This document shows, piece by piece, positions 21,716 through 33,479 of a stretch of DNA of 64,000 nucleotides (position 1 is the stretch's first letter; each line of letters begins with the position of its first letter). The notes beneath the pieces are model-generated. The model was not told the DNA's origin and searched no databases. It saw nothing but the letters and a program-made list of their open reading frames with translations. The DNA is taken from contig OU744730.1 of NCBI GenBank assembly GCA_916613615.1, forward strand, positions 28,270,882 through 28,334,881. Direction: 5' to 3'. The position numbers and the translations under genes were made by a program. This DNA comes from Steromphala cineraria (taxonomy: Eukaryota; Mollusca; Gastropoda; Trochida; Trochidae).

Positions 21716-23557
21716 CAGTTACGTTTAAAACGTGTTTAGATCTTGTGTTTGAGGGAGTTTTTGAGACTTTGACCTTGATCTTGACATAGGTGTGGAACAA
21801 GCGGCGTTCTGTATGTGAATGCACACTTGAAAACTGCCCCTGCATTTTAAGTTCGTGGATGTTGTTGATGTTCAGACTAAATAAACAATGAATTAGGAAG
21901 TCTTGTGTGCTGAATACTGTATCACATATATTTTCACACCCCCTCAACCGAACGTTTGGAGTTTTTATATAAAAGTTTAGGCTCAAATTTCATTTTCTGA
22001 AAGTAAACAATACTGACAAAACAATTTAGATAGAATTGTGATTCATACTTAACCAGACATTATTAAAGATTAAGAGATTGACCCTCGATATTTTTAAACA
22101 CCATTAACGACGAAGCACATTTTAAATCCTAACAAAACAGGGTCGATTACTAGCTCTTGTGGTCTAATATCCACTTCAGACAAACGGCTCCCTAACGTTT
22201 ATCAACTTACATGTATGTTCACAAATCAGAGATGTATTATATAATCTTTAAGATGATGACTCAAGTAGTTGACCTGGATGTAGATATTTTGAGCTTTGGT
22301 AGCACTTTTTGTGGCACAATTATTGGCATCATTTTGTCCTAAATTGGTCTGGAGGAAATCACTCAAATGACTGAATATGGTGCTCGAATGAACATTACAA
22401 CTTACGGCAAGGGCAGATTTTGAATTTGAAGGTTTCATTTCACGTACGACGGTGTTTCCATTTTCAACACTGTGATATTGCATAATTAAATTTTCATTTT
22501 CATGCTCAAATTAATTACAAAATGTAAAACAATATTTGTCTTTGATTGGTTATGAATTCAATTGCTCTTACTCTTTCTAGATTGGGGTTTTGCTTTACAG
22601 ATTTTCAGCTGTGGTACATTTGTGGAAATGCTTCTTAAACATACTAAATGGCAAAGATTTATCAGTTTTGGCACCCAAGTTGTTATAAATCATGAAGCAA
22701 TTAAGTTCAGGAAATAATTATGACAATTGTATTGTTACATTCGGTGTTACACAAGTCAAAAAACTCAAAATCGTCTCCATGTATGCGTTTCTATTTTTGG
22801 CATCCTTTTATATTTACAGACACCCGATTAAAAAGTAATTTCAATTTCAGCTCTAAAATCTTATTCTTTTGATGTGTGTTTTAAACTGAAATGTTGATTT
22901 TGTCCAATGGTATCTGTGCATAAACTGAAGTTGAAGATGTATATAATATGTAAGAACATCTATATTGGATGTTTCGATTGTTGTTAAGTCCGGCCTGATC
23001 TGTGAATGGATATACAGTTTGAACGTTTGTTATCTCTATGCTATATATAAACATGAATTAGTACCATATTCGAATAAAAAGCAGCAAATGCATATTTAAA
23101 GCATAAAGACACAAATAAAACAATCGTTTATAGTTAACTATTACAGCAACTTTAAATCAGCGACAAAATACATTAATCCACAAATGCATGTATCTTAACT
23201 TCTAATCAATACTATAGGTTAATATATTTAGTTTTATTACACAATATGACATTAAAACAAATCTATAATCAAATATGGAATCAAAGGTAAAAGCCAAGCT
23301 CTCCAAGATATTTGTTTCTTTCAAATGGAATAAAAACATTCTCCATCACAACATAATCTTTAAATATTTGGCTAATAAAGTAGCAACGCTATTTTTTCCC
23401 ATGGGAATTTTTTACTGAAAAATTATTGATTAACAGTTTGATATATGATGACCCCTTTCAAAAGATTTAGGTGTCTCCTATTCGCAATCAATATGTATGA
23501 GTGTGTGAGTGAGAGTCCATCATATCCACAATTTGAGGCAGACATTGTGAGATAAGA
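21716..23557. other. Intergenic DNA upstream of gene B
   Basis: AT-rich, no exon or element recognised. The last 60 bp before the gene B ATG resemble the 5' flank of gene C (GCAGACATTGTGAG versus CAGACGTCGTGAG), so gene B's proximal promoter or 5' UTR was duplicated with the gene. Confidence 0.4.
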
Positions 23558-23749
23558 ATGACTAAACAAATGTTCTTGGCTTTTGTCTGTGTCCTCTTTT
23601 CCCTAGTTGTTGACTGTGCTAAACTCCTTATTAGAAAACCTTTTGGTCCAAAAATGTGTAATGAACTTTGTTACAAGCAGGAAGCATGCTGTTTCTTCAT
23701 CTTTGATTCAGTTTATCTGTCTTGTAGTTTGATGCCAATGGAAAAAGGA
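23558..23749 (+). CDS. Gene B exon 1: signal peptide and PAN/apple-like Cys segment
   Basis: 64 residues. MTKQMFLAFVCVLFSLVVDC is a classic signal peptide with cleavage likely near residue 20. The mature part carries RKPFGPKMCNELCYKQEACC, then SCSL, i.e. C-x3-C-x5-CC-x11-C-x-L, which resembles a short PAN/apple module. Gene C keeps the same spacing and 'IRKPFGPKMC' exactly. Confidence 0.7.
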
Positions 23750-23861
23750 GTAAGTAAATGGTTGAACAGACCTCTTAACATCATCATTCATCTTATAGTC
23801 ATAAGACTATATACCACATAGATGTGTATAAATACATGTTATACAGGTTTCATATAATGAC

Positions 23862-23927
<66 letters not shown>

Positions 23928-25894
23928 TTGATGATGATGATGATGATGGTGGTGGTGATAGTGGTGTTTGTGATGATGTAAATACTTTTTTATTTGGTTT
24001 CATTTATATTTAGAAAAATGCACCGAGATGTTTGAATAATTCAACGATGCTTGATTCACGAAAGTCCATGTTAAAAAGTAAGTGTTGTTTTCATGAGTTT
24101 GCACAGGGACATTATGTACATGTATATGTGTATAATGTCCCTTCTTTGCACTGACAAAGTTAGACAATGTTATAAATATTGGATGAAAAGTTTCCTTTTG
24201 TGTTGATTCAATTTGGTATACAATATTATAATTAATAATTGAAAAAACATAGGTGAAATACTCTTTTGTAATTTCTTCATTACAACAATGTGAATTTCAT
24301 AGTGTTTAAACAAGAAATTATTTAACAGGACATTATGATTACAGTTTCATAAGTGAACGTTTCTTTAAATAAAAACATGATTTTAGATTCTTATATCATT
24401 CAAGCTTCTTGTTAAGTATATTAAAATTGTTAGTTAATAATTGTCTTACTGAAATATCTTTACGATGGATTCTCGATTTAATCAAACCATTAGATTATTA
24501 TCATACTTAAGTATATACATGAAGGTCAACACCAAGTCTTATCATTTGTGCAACAACTCTTATTTTTAGCAAGTAAAGGACAAGTATACAATAGGCTACA
24601 ACGATTAAAATGACATGACGTGACAGCATGATCAAAACATTCTCCTTGTATCATCTCTTTAAAGGGGCAGTAGCACTTTTTTTGGGGGGGGGGGGGGATA
24701 TGGTAATGTTAAGAAAATGAAAATAAACGATTCCATTTGAATGAATTTAGATTAAATGACGCCCAGCCATTCCCTTTTCTTACAATAAATGAACTAAAGG
24801 TGTTCACACAACAATGTCCCCCAATGGATTTTATGTGGATTTTATACATTGTTCTCTGACTATGGATAATTGGTTTGTGTAATGAGCTTTTTACACTATA
24901 AAAAGTAATACATTTATTATTAACTAATTTAATTATCAGTGTAAATTTTAAAATATAAAATTCTCAAAAAAGGTGCTTCTGCCCCTTTAAAGCAATATAT
25001 TTTACCATTTAAAATCCATTATATTGTTTAAGAACTGTCAACAGATATGTTTTATTTATAAATGTTTGTTCCCTTCCAGTGGGGAAATCCTTGACTTCTG
25101 GTACATTTCTTCTTGCTGTGCCTCACATGTCACCTGACACCAGTCCAGCCCACCAAGCTTACAAGTTGTCCTTGAATACGCTGAACAAAACATCTTACCA
25201 TCAGCTGGACAGTCGTCAAATCATTGCAATGGTCTATATTCCAAAACTGAAACAATTAGTTCTTTCGAAGATGGCTTATCCTAAAAGAATATTATCATTG
25301 GATTTAAAAACATTGGCCACTGTTGAACTGGCGAATTATGCGCCATATGCTTTTGGTCTAGATAACGAACGGTTGTTCCTATTTTTCTTTAACAAATATA
25401 AAAACTCTCCTTTAAATAAGAGGTGCAACATGTTTAAGTTTCATTTGCTTAGCAAAAGATTGGAAAAGGTAAAGAAATTTAACGGATATTTCCTTCCTGC
25501 AATTGCTGTCCACTCATTTAGACGTGTATTGTACTGTAGCTATAAAAGAGTAATTTTCGTTCTTACCTATCATGGTAAGATATTGAAGAAATACAAAATT
25601 CCTCAAATCACAAACACACTGTGTTTCGATAGCAGTAAATCTTTACTGTATTTGAATTTCAGGAAAAAACTGAGTTTCTTTCGTCTTCATAGATCAAACT
25701 CATTTCACAGTGTAACTAAGCTCAGTCGAGAACCTAGAAGTTTGGTGACTGATGGAAATAATGTTTATATTTCATATCGGCAACATACTATGGTTACTTC
25801 AGTGAAAGTTGGAATGGAAGTAAGAAACTCCGTCATGAAATTGAATCTGAGAGGCTTTGGACACAAAGGACTTGAGATCTGTCTAATCGAGTGA
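23558..25894 (+). CDS. Gene B: secreted PAN/apple-like + beta-propeller-like protein
   Basis: Exons 23558-23749, 24014-24077 and 25080-25894 join in frame to 1071 nt (356 aa). All splice sites fit: GGA|GTAAGT, TATATTTAG|AAAAA, AAAAA|GTAAGT, CCCTTCCAG|TGGGG. The protein is predicted to be secreted, with no membrane segment after the signal peptide. B and C are close paralogues and gene A is more distant. AATAAA at 25950-25955 is a suitable polyadenylation signal. I do not recognise the family by name. Confidence 0.82.
23857..23959 (+). repeat. (GAT)n microsatellite in gene B intron 1
   Basis: About 33 trinucleotide units with a few interruptions (GTT, GGT) toward the right end. Likely length-polymorphic. 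Confidence 0.95.
24658..24992. mobile_element. MITE, family 'GGGGCAGTAGCACG', copy 2
   Basis: TTTAAAGGGGCAGTAGCACT at the left and GGTGCTTCTGCCCCTTTAAA at the right enclose 335 bp. It lies in gene B intron 2. A run of 13 G interrupts it near the left end. Confidence 0.75.
25080..25894 (+). CDS. Gene B exon 3: beta-propeller-like domain
   Basis: 815 nt, the same length as exon 3 of gene C. Repeating blade-like units of about 40 residues are visible: IAMVYIPKLKQLVLSK, YAFGLDNERLFLFFF, AIAVHSFRRVLYCSYKRV, TLCFDSSKSLLYLNFRKK, SLVTDGNNVYISY. The small/hydrophobic-x-[DN]-x-(2-5)-L-[YF] theme is that of NHL/YWTD-type propellers, and about six blades would fit. It ends KGLEICLIE. Very basic and free of catalytic signatures, it is more likely a binding protein than an enzyme. 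Confidence 0.6.
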
Positions 25895-26227
25895 CAGAAA
25901 AGAATGGTTTAAGATAAATATCCAGATTTTTAGTTTGTCCACAGTGTTCAATAAAACGTTCTTTCAGTGTCAGAATTTGGCTTGTACTCATGTCCATTCA
26001 TGAACTAAACAGTTTAAAGCCTTTATGCCAACTTGTATAACCATACTGACAGACTGTAGCTTTCATCCTAAGAATAACGAATATGCTCTGAATATTCCCT
26101 TTTAGATTAGTTTAAGCAATATATCAAAATAAAAAAAGTTTGACAATTATGTCTTCTTAAGAAACAATTTTATTCAGAAATGCGATTAAAACGTCAAATA
26201 ATTAGTGTAGATGTTGTTAAGTGTATC

Positions 26228-26477
26228 ATCCTGTCTCAGGGTGCGTTATGCTAACTCCTCTAATCTGTCGCTGGGCTCAGGAGCTAGATTCGCTCGCGCT
26301 GCCCGACTTGGGATATAGCCAATCAAATCATTTTCTGGTTTAAATTTTATCGAGAAGGTGGCGAGAAAATGATTTGATTGGCTATATCCCAAGTTTGGTC
26401 GCGCGAGCAAATCTAGCTTCTGAGCGCAGGGGACAGATGAGTGGAGTTAGCGTAACGTTCGTACCCTGAGACAGGAT
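26228..26477. repeat. Palindromic MITE-like element
   Basis: ATCCTGTCTCAGGG...CCCTGAGACAGGAT termini with roughly 100-bp imperfect arms. The inner block AAATGATTTGATTGGCTATA and its inverse are exact. No coding content. It lies downstream of gene B. Confidence 0.75.
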
Positions 26478-26739
26478 TAAAATGTATATGAACAAATGTA
26501 CAAATCATTGCACATTTAAGGAGTACATTGAGTGATAAATGAAATATTATTTTTAGAGATCGTAATACATTTTGTCATTACGTTAACAATACATTACTAA
26601 ATGCAAATTGAAACACCTATTTCAAAGTGCATAACACATTTTAGGAACAAAAGATATTTTTTAAGTAGACAGGAATATCTCATCAGTCTTTTATGGACAA
26701 AAATGTTAAATTATAAACTGAAAGCCAAAAGAAATGTTA

Positions 26740-28525
26740 CACCTCTTTGAATTTGAATATCATATAAAGCGACCTGTTCAGAGGAATTTGCTTTGATGTG
26801 TTTTGTGCTAAAGTAGCAGACCTGTAACTTTAATGGTATATAAGTTATAGCCAGTTCTTCATGGGTGGGGTCAATTGTCCTATTTCCGATCATGCAATAA
26901 TTGAAGTGAAAATTGTAAAACTTAACCAAACTGACTGTGGAATCTTTGATAATGAATGCACATTCACAAAAAAAAAGAAATAAGTTATGTTTTTTGGAAA
27001 CATTGATTCGTTTTTTTGTCTGAAAATGACGGAATATTGAGATTTTTTAATTTTTTATTTGATACACAACCATAAGATTCTAAGAAAACGTTTCTGTAAA
27101 AAATGTGCTTCGACTGTTTTAGCAAGCTATGGCACATGTTTACGGACTAGATTTGTTTCTAAATCTTTCTTAATAGTGAACTTCTTTTACATTTTGGATT
27201 TCATCAGAATGATCATGTCACCAAAACGTAGCCATGGAATTTTTACCACGCATAAAATGCAATTGAAATCAGTTAATAACGGGTACAAAAGGCCCCTGTA
27301 TTCATTATTTCACACCGTTATTCGATTACAATGTCAAGATTAAGAACTGACAAGCGAGAAAGAGCGATTGGAATGCTGCAGAATTGGTCCACTGAAGGAG
27401 AAGTCGCTGCCGCATTCGGATATCATCGTCTCACCATTCTTAGGCTGTGTGGACTCGAGAACGAACTAGAAGCGGTAGGCCGCCAGGGACAACCCCAAAT
27501 GAAGACCGGTTCCTGCTTCAACTGCATCTCAGGAACCGCTTTCAAGCCGCCACAACGACAGCTTCTACTGCACATGGACACCGAATCAGTCCCAGACGGT
27601 GAGAAGAAGGCTCCAACAACATGGACTGAGGCCATACAAGCCAATGCGAGCAATGCTGTTGACGCGCCGACATCGACAAAACAGGGTTGCTTGTGCCAGA
27701 AATGTTTGACGTTGGCAGGATCAAAACTGGCAGAGAGTGTTATTTGCCGAGGAAAGTTGGTTTCAGATGCACGTAGCAGACGGGAGAAGAGGGTGTACTG
27801 TCGCCGGGATAAGGGAGGCACGCTGCTGCGTACAGGAAGTTATCACTTCCGGTGGAGGCAGCGCCATGGTCCGGGTTTGGATTCGCGGCAACGCAATCAC
27901 CGACCTCATTGACGGCAATCTGACGTCGCAGAGGTACATTTACAGGGTCCTACAGCCAGAGGACATCCCATTTTTACAACGCCATCCAAACACCCTTTTT
28001 CAACAGGACAATGCTCGTCCTCATATAGCCAGAGTGACTTTACAGTACCTCAACGACAACAACATCGACATTTTGCCTTGCCCGAAAATGAATCCAATCG
28101 AGTATTTCTGGGATTACATCGACCGAAGGATTCGTCAACGTCGACACCAACCACACACACGTCAATAACTTATTGCTGCATTGATGGCCGAATGGAGGCA
28201 CAAACCAACTGCTTTCAACAGACGACTGACATTTTCTGTGAGACAAAGAGTTCAGGCATGTTTGAATGCCAAGGCGATCATACCAGATTGTGATCAAATA
28301 CAATTTGTCATTAAACCAATGGATATTCTTTGATTTTGTTGTTTTCGTGCATGTTTGGAAATAAGACAATTGACACCACCAATGAAGAACTGGAGATTAC
28401 TTATTTACCAATTAAAAATACAGGTCTGCTATTTTAGCACAAAACACTAAACTGATGGAGTGTTAAAACACAACAAAGCTAATTTCTCTGAACATGTAAC
28501 TTTTTACTATATTCAAAGTGCAGCT
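26740..28525 (+). mobile_element. Degenerate Tc1/mariner-type transposon
   Basis: Long inverted termini (about 130 bp, imperfect) share blocks such as GTGCTAAAGTAGCAGACCTG (left, from about 26807) and its near-inverse AGGTCTGCTATTTTAGCAC (right, about 28420). The outer ends are approximate. A broken transposase frame lies between them. It sits between convergent genes B and C. Confidence 0.8.
27331..28168 (+). pseudogene. Broken Tc1-like transposase
   Basis: The N-terminal helix-turn-helix (RTDKRERAIGMLQNWSTEGE) is in one frame. Frameshifts and stops follow, and the catalytic region resumes in another frame (VLFAEESWFQMHVADGRRGC, FQQDNARPHIARVTLQ, CPKMNPIEYFWDYIDRR). The second Asp and the final Glu of the DDE triad are present (QQDNARPH, PIEYFW), but the first, normally DES, reads EES. 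It is non-functional. Confidence 0.85.
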
Positions 28526-29983
28526 TTTGAATAAACCTTTCCATCCATACTAACAACATGATATGCTATAACTTATATATTTAAGATTTGTGATCATCTA
28601 AAAGTATAATTTTCTTATATAACAGTTCTTACTGATTGAATGCAGAATCCAGTATTCCATTCTGTATTCCAAAATGTTTCTTATCACAATATTGTTTGTA
28701 TTTTTAAGGAAAATGATGTGCAATAAATGTTAGCGACTCGACTCGACTCGACTTTCTCTTGTAAGATTAGTTTGTAAATATTATGTATTGATTAATCATA
28801 AATGTTTGCTATTGATTTTACCTACAAAAGAGAACACTGTCCTTTGAAGAAATAATGTGTCAAAGTTTTTGTATATCAAACAACTTAACTGAACTTTTGT
28901 ATTATATCAAATGTCCATCCCTCAAATTGTAAGCAACAAATGCAGAAGGCGTTCCCAAGAGTTCTGTATGTGTGTCCATTGATTTGCAATATATCACTGG
29001 CTTCAAATGTTACACATCATTAAAACCTATTGGTCAAACATCTTCTAACATAGACAATCGTGAATGTGTTGAGCTAAAAACATTCATTTTATTCTTTAGT
29101 GAAGGTTCTATACTTTATTAAATATTTCAAATATCCATATGATACAAAATGATACATCAACTTCGTTTTTCCTATTTTGTTTTATACACCTAAGAGTGAA
29201 ATAATCTATTTTATCAAGTATAGTGTAGTTACGAACAATAGGCTACGTTGATTAAATTATTTCATTGTTATTCTATGTAAAAGTTGCCACAATTAATAAT
29301 TAATGCACGAAACCACAATGTCATTTAATGCCCCAATTTCATTGAGTATTGCAAGGTATCTAAAGGGGCAATATAAAAACTTATTAACAAAATCATTTTT
29401 TTAAGACCTTTGATTACAAATGCCTTGTATAAATTTCTAATGAAGCAAATGAACCATTTATTCACACATTCGTATTGAAGTGAATGTATTTTGGTTTTAA
29501 ATGGCGATTTTGGTAATATCAAATAGGGCAAAATCCTATTTCTATGACTTACTGTTCAAGTTTGTGTGATTTTATTACCCCAACGTAGACCTTAATAACC
29601 TTCACTTTACTTTGACCAGCACAAACTGTAATTAATAGGTTAAATAAGGAACAAATAATGCTGTTTTTTAAATTGTAACACATACAAGGGTAGGCCTTTC
29701 ATGTATGTAAACTCTAATGAAGACAATGTTCAAAATCGACTAATTAATTACTAGTTAAATCGTTTGAGTCATGTTGTGTAATTGTAGGTGTCTTGTAGCT
29801 TGTTGCACAAAGATGAACTCAGACTCAGAAACATTGGACTTTGTGTGTACTTTGACTTCGTATGTTACTCCAGAAAAAAGTGAGCGCAGGTGTGAATAGG
29901 TGTGAACTGGTATAACTATGATAATAAATGTTTTTCAACAAACTCTCACCTTCCATTAAGTTCCATGTAGGTCAAATTATATT
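28526..29983. other. AT-rich DNA, no gene
   Basis: Only a short (GACTC)n run at 28734-28753 and a single GGGGCA-type block near 29362 without a partner were noticed. Confidence 0.4.
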
Positions 29984-30053
29984 CCAATATATGTATTCTT
30001 TGCAGTGGTATCAACATGCCAATATATGTATTCTTTGCAGTGGTAACAATATC
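29984..30053 (+). repeat. 35-bp direct duplication
   Basis: CCAATATATGTATTCTTTGC recurs at 29984 and 30019, with the following GTGGTAWCAA also shared. Confidence 0.85.
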
Positions 30054-30224
30054 AGTCATGTTCTATGTTCATACAATGTCCATATGAGTATCACAATAGG
30101 TCACAATCCCTTTCTTTTGGTTACTTCCCAAAAGATAACTTGAAGGCAAAACAGTCACATTAACAATGTTTATACGGTATGTGTTTCTCATTAGGAAATA
30201 TATTTACAAGTTTGATCCTCAACC

Positions 30225-30715
30225 AACTGTTTTCGGACTGTTTTGGTTCAAAACTTCAAAAATTATTTGAACTTGGGAATTAAAACCCCTAAAAGGCACA
30301 ACAGCATCATATAGGTTACTGCCATACCAAGTTTGAAAATCCCAAGTGGTATATTTTTTAAATTAACATCCGGAAACGACAAAGAGTCCGAATATCTGAC
30401 CGTTTTTGGTCAAAATTTCAAAAAGTATTTGAACGTTGGAAGTGAAACCCCTTAAAGCCACAACAGCATCATGTAGGCTACTGCCATACGAAATTTGAAG
30501 TTTCCAAGTGTTATAGTTTTTTAATTATGCTCCGGAAACGAGTCCAGAAGTCAAAATTTCAAAAATTATTTTAACCATTGAGATGAAACCCCTAAAAGGC
30601 ACAACAGCATTATATAGGCTACTGCCATACCAAATTTGAAGTTTGTAAGTGGTATAGTTTTAGAGTAATGCTCCGGAAACGATTTCGGACGGACGGACGC
30701 ACGCACGCACGCATG
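30225..30715 (+). repeat. 'Pearl'-like tandem array 1 ending in a GACG/CACG tetranucleotide run
   Basis: Three diverged units of about 140-160 bp (anchor TACTGCCATAC at about 30317, 30479 and 30620), each with CTCCGGAAACGA or similar, are followed by (GGAC)n(GCAC)n at about 30685-30712. Tandem core units plus a terminal tetranucleotide run is the layout of bivalve pearl elements, now usually considered Helentron-related rolling-circle derivatives. Confidence 0.6.
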
Positions 30716-30725
30716 AACGCCTTAA

Positions 30726-30975
30726 CCTTAACTTTATTAGGTTCAATAAACCTCTTTTTCCAAAGAGTTTGTAGTTATGTTAATGTAGAAGAGTTTGTCA
30801 CTTACATACACCATCTTCAACTTGGACTTTCTCTTTCATTTGTGCGGAGAAACCTAAACTTTATTAAGGTTCAATAAACCACCTTTTCCAAAGAGTTTGT
30901 ACTTGTTTATGTAGAAGAGTCTGTCACTTACATACGAGTCAAAGACCATCTTCAGCTGCTTTAGAATATTTTCTG
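30726..30975 (+). repeat. 128-bp tandem duplication
   Basis: GGTTCAATAAACC followed by CTTTTTCCAAAGAGTTTGTA (or a close variant) occurs twice, 128 bp apart. GAAGAGT.TGTCACTTACATA also recurs in each copy. Confidence 0.7.
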
Positions 30976-31116
30976 CAACAGAGACTTTATATATATTTGC
31001 TATCACTGTAGCCTCCACATTATAAGACACGAAATGCTCGCTGGTTGCAAACATACTCGGAAGAAAAATACAGACTATATGCTTAGTAATAATGATTTTC
31101 CCCACAGAGGCATATT

Positions 31117-31424
31117 AAGTCAAGAAATGTTGATACAGCCTCTGTTATATTACGGTGAAATCAGTGTCTTCCGGTAGTTTCCCCTGGCGGAAAGAATTGC
31201 ACCACAATCCATTTGAATTTCTTTAGCAAATGACAACGTTTCTTGCATGAAAAGGGTGGTTCATATCACAATGCTTTTGCCATCATTTAGTAGCGAAAAT
31301 GATTATTTAAGAACAACGTCGCTGATTGCACAACTAACTTTGATTGCCTCCAATCAGGCGTCTTCCATTTTATCCAACAAACTAGGCGTAATATAACAGA
31401 GGCTGTATCAACATGTCATGACTT
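31117..31424. mobile_element. MITE with 36-bp terminal inverted repeats
   Basis: AAGTCAAGAAATGTTGATAC...AGCCTCTGTTATATTA at the left is matched, inverted, at the right with two differences. The 308-bp body is non-coding. An inner block (GATTGCACAACTAACTTTGA) is related to one inside the element at 17521-18168. Confidence 0.8.
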
Positions 31425-32560
31425 GATCTGTTTCTTTGGGGAGAGAATTTCTTTTACTAAGTGTCCAGAAAAAGGTCTAGTTGAACTTAGAAAACATATC
31501 CTCAAAAACTTGTCAAACTTACAAAACATCTTTAAGTGAAACTCAGACTAACTTCAACTGATAATTAAACTAGAAAACTTTGGTCTGTAGTTTTTAGTCA
31601 TAAAAATGAAGAAGTGACTTATTTCATACGATATTCTAACTCTCAAACTTTCCACGATTACCTTAATAGGTGAGTCAACGATATTATGGCGAATTTGGAA
31701 TATTATTTACAAAATTAGTCTGCAATTTCAAACATATTACCGTCTGCATGTTGGTACCTGTTCAATCACTGCAGTTGTCATATTTTAATTAAACAAATTA
31801 TATAACCGTTTGTTTCACATGGTGTATTTCAAGAGAAAGCATCGGTGGTTGTAAAGAGAAAATAGTCTCCGCACAGTATAGAGATTTCTGTTTCATTGTG
31901 TTAAGGATCTCCTGATGTTTCATCCAAATTTATAAATTTTGTTTCAAATATCTGTAAATGATAAGGCCAATCCTGTCTTGCTTATGTGGTATAATGTTAA
32001 TTTTGTATCTTGTTTAATACTTTTGAACAAAACGTATATTTTATTAATTTATAGTATTAATATGTTAGCAAGATATTCTCAGAGATAATGTAGCAATATG
32101 ATTTGTTTCTTCTCAAACTTTTAACTCATCAATCTCTTAATCACAATTATTTCCCTCATAAGGGAGAAATGTTTCTTAGTTTTGACCATGAGACTATGTT
32201 CAATGTTAAATATCAAGACGAGGTGCAAACATATATGAGATTCTCCTACAAAGGTTAAAAAGATAGAATTATGTGGTTACAAATATAATCACATTTCAGT
32301 GGGTATTTAATCCCTGGTGTCACTCTTAACATTACATTTTTACAGATTATATGTCAATAATGCAATATTGAAGAAAGAATTTATCTTTTAACTTTTAAGA
32401 TAAACGGACCCTTTCTTGATAATAACAGAATCATAGATATCATTGATCCTCATATCAAAAAGAGCTTTAGATGTTTGTATCATTTTGATCAAAGTCAACC
32501 CCGCATAAATACAGAGGTAATATTGATGGGAAAAACAGTGTCAAAAGGTCAATATAACTT

Positions 32561-32566
32561 TTTATT
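32561..32566 (-). terminator. Polyadenylation signal of gene C
   Basis: AATAAA on the minus strand, about 100 bp past the gene C stop codon. Confidence 0.5.
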
Positions 32567-32664
32567 GAGTATAAGATGTCATCACAAATTCTTACATCGA
32601 ATAATCACATCAATTCAAAGAAAAACCGAGGGCACTGAAGAAATGAGCATTTACAATCTTTACC

Positions 32665-33479
32665 TCACTCGATTAGACAGATCTCAAGCCCTGTGTGACC
32701 AAGGACTTTTAGTTTAGCATATTTATTTAAGGTCCTAACCCCCTTTCTTAATTTAACTGCAGTTACCCAATTACGTTGCCAGTAGGTTACATATACTTTA
32801 TTTCCATCAGTCACGAAACTTCTTGGTTTTCGATTGAGCGTAGTTACCTTGTGAAAGGAGCTTGATCTATTAACATGAAAGAAACTCATTTTATTCCTGA
32901 AATTTAGATAAAGTAAAGATCTACTGCTATCTAAGCACAGTGTGTTTGTGGCGTGAGGAATCTTTATTTTCTTTGTTATCTTCCCACCATAAGTAAAAAC
33001 AACAACAATTTTGTTGTTGCTACTGTACAATAATTTTTCATGGGAATTCACTGCAATTGCAGGAATAAAATATGTTTTAAATATTTTGACCTTTTTCAAT
33101 CGTTTACCATGCATATGAAACTTGAAGAGTTTCCACTTTTGACCCTCCTTATTTTTTATCTTGTTGAAGAAAAATATCAACAAACGTTCATTATCTAGAC
33201 CAAAAGCTAACGGTGCGTATTTTGCTAATTTAACAGTTTTCGCTGTTTCAAAATCAAATGATAGGATCCGCTTAGGATAAGCACTTTTTGAAAGAACAAG
33301 TTTGTTCAGTCTTTTTATGAAAACCATTGCAACGATTCGCCGACTGTTCAGCTGCTTGTATGGTGTTATCTTCAGTGTATTCAAAGAAACCTGATAAGCT
33401 TGTTGGACTGGTTTGCTGACAGATATGTGAGGTACAGCCAAAATAAATCTGCCAAAGGTCCCTGGTTGTTTTGACGTAC
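32665..33479 (-). CDS. Gene C exon 3: beta-propeller-like domain
   Basis: 815 nt, as in B. The best conserved blocks between B and C are SAYPKRILS, YAPLAFGLDNERL, PAIAVNS, TNTLCLDSS.SLLYLNFR, TDGNKVY and the C-terminal GLEICLIE. Small compensating indels lie in surface-type loops, consistent with selection on a folded domain rather than pseudogene drift. Confidence 0.6.

Noticed and set aside
27423..27821. Minus-strand 132-codon frame
   Set aside because: Antisense to the broken Tc1 transposase.
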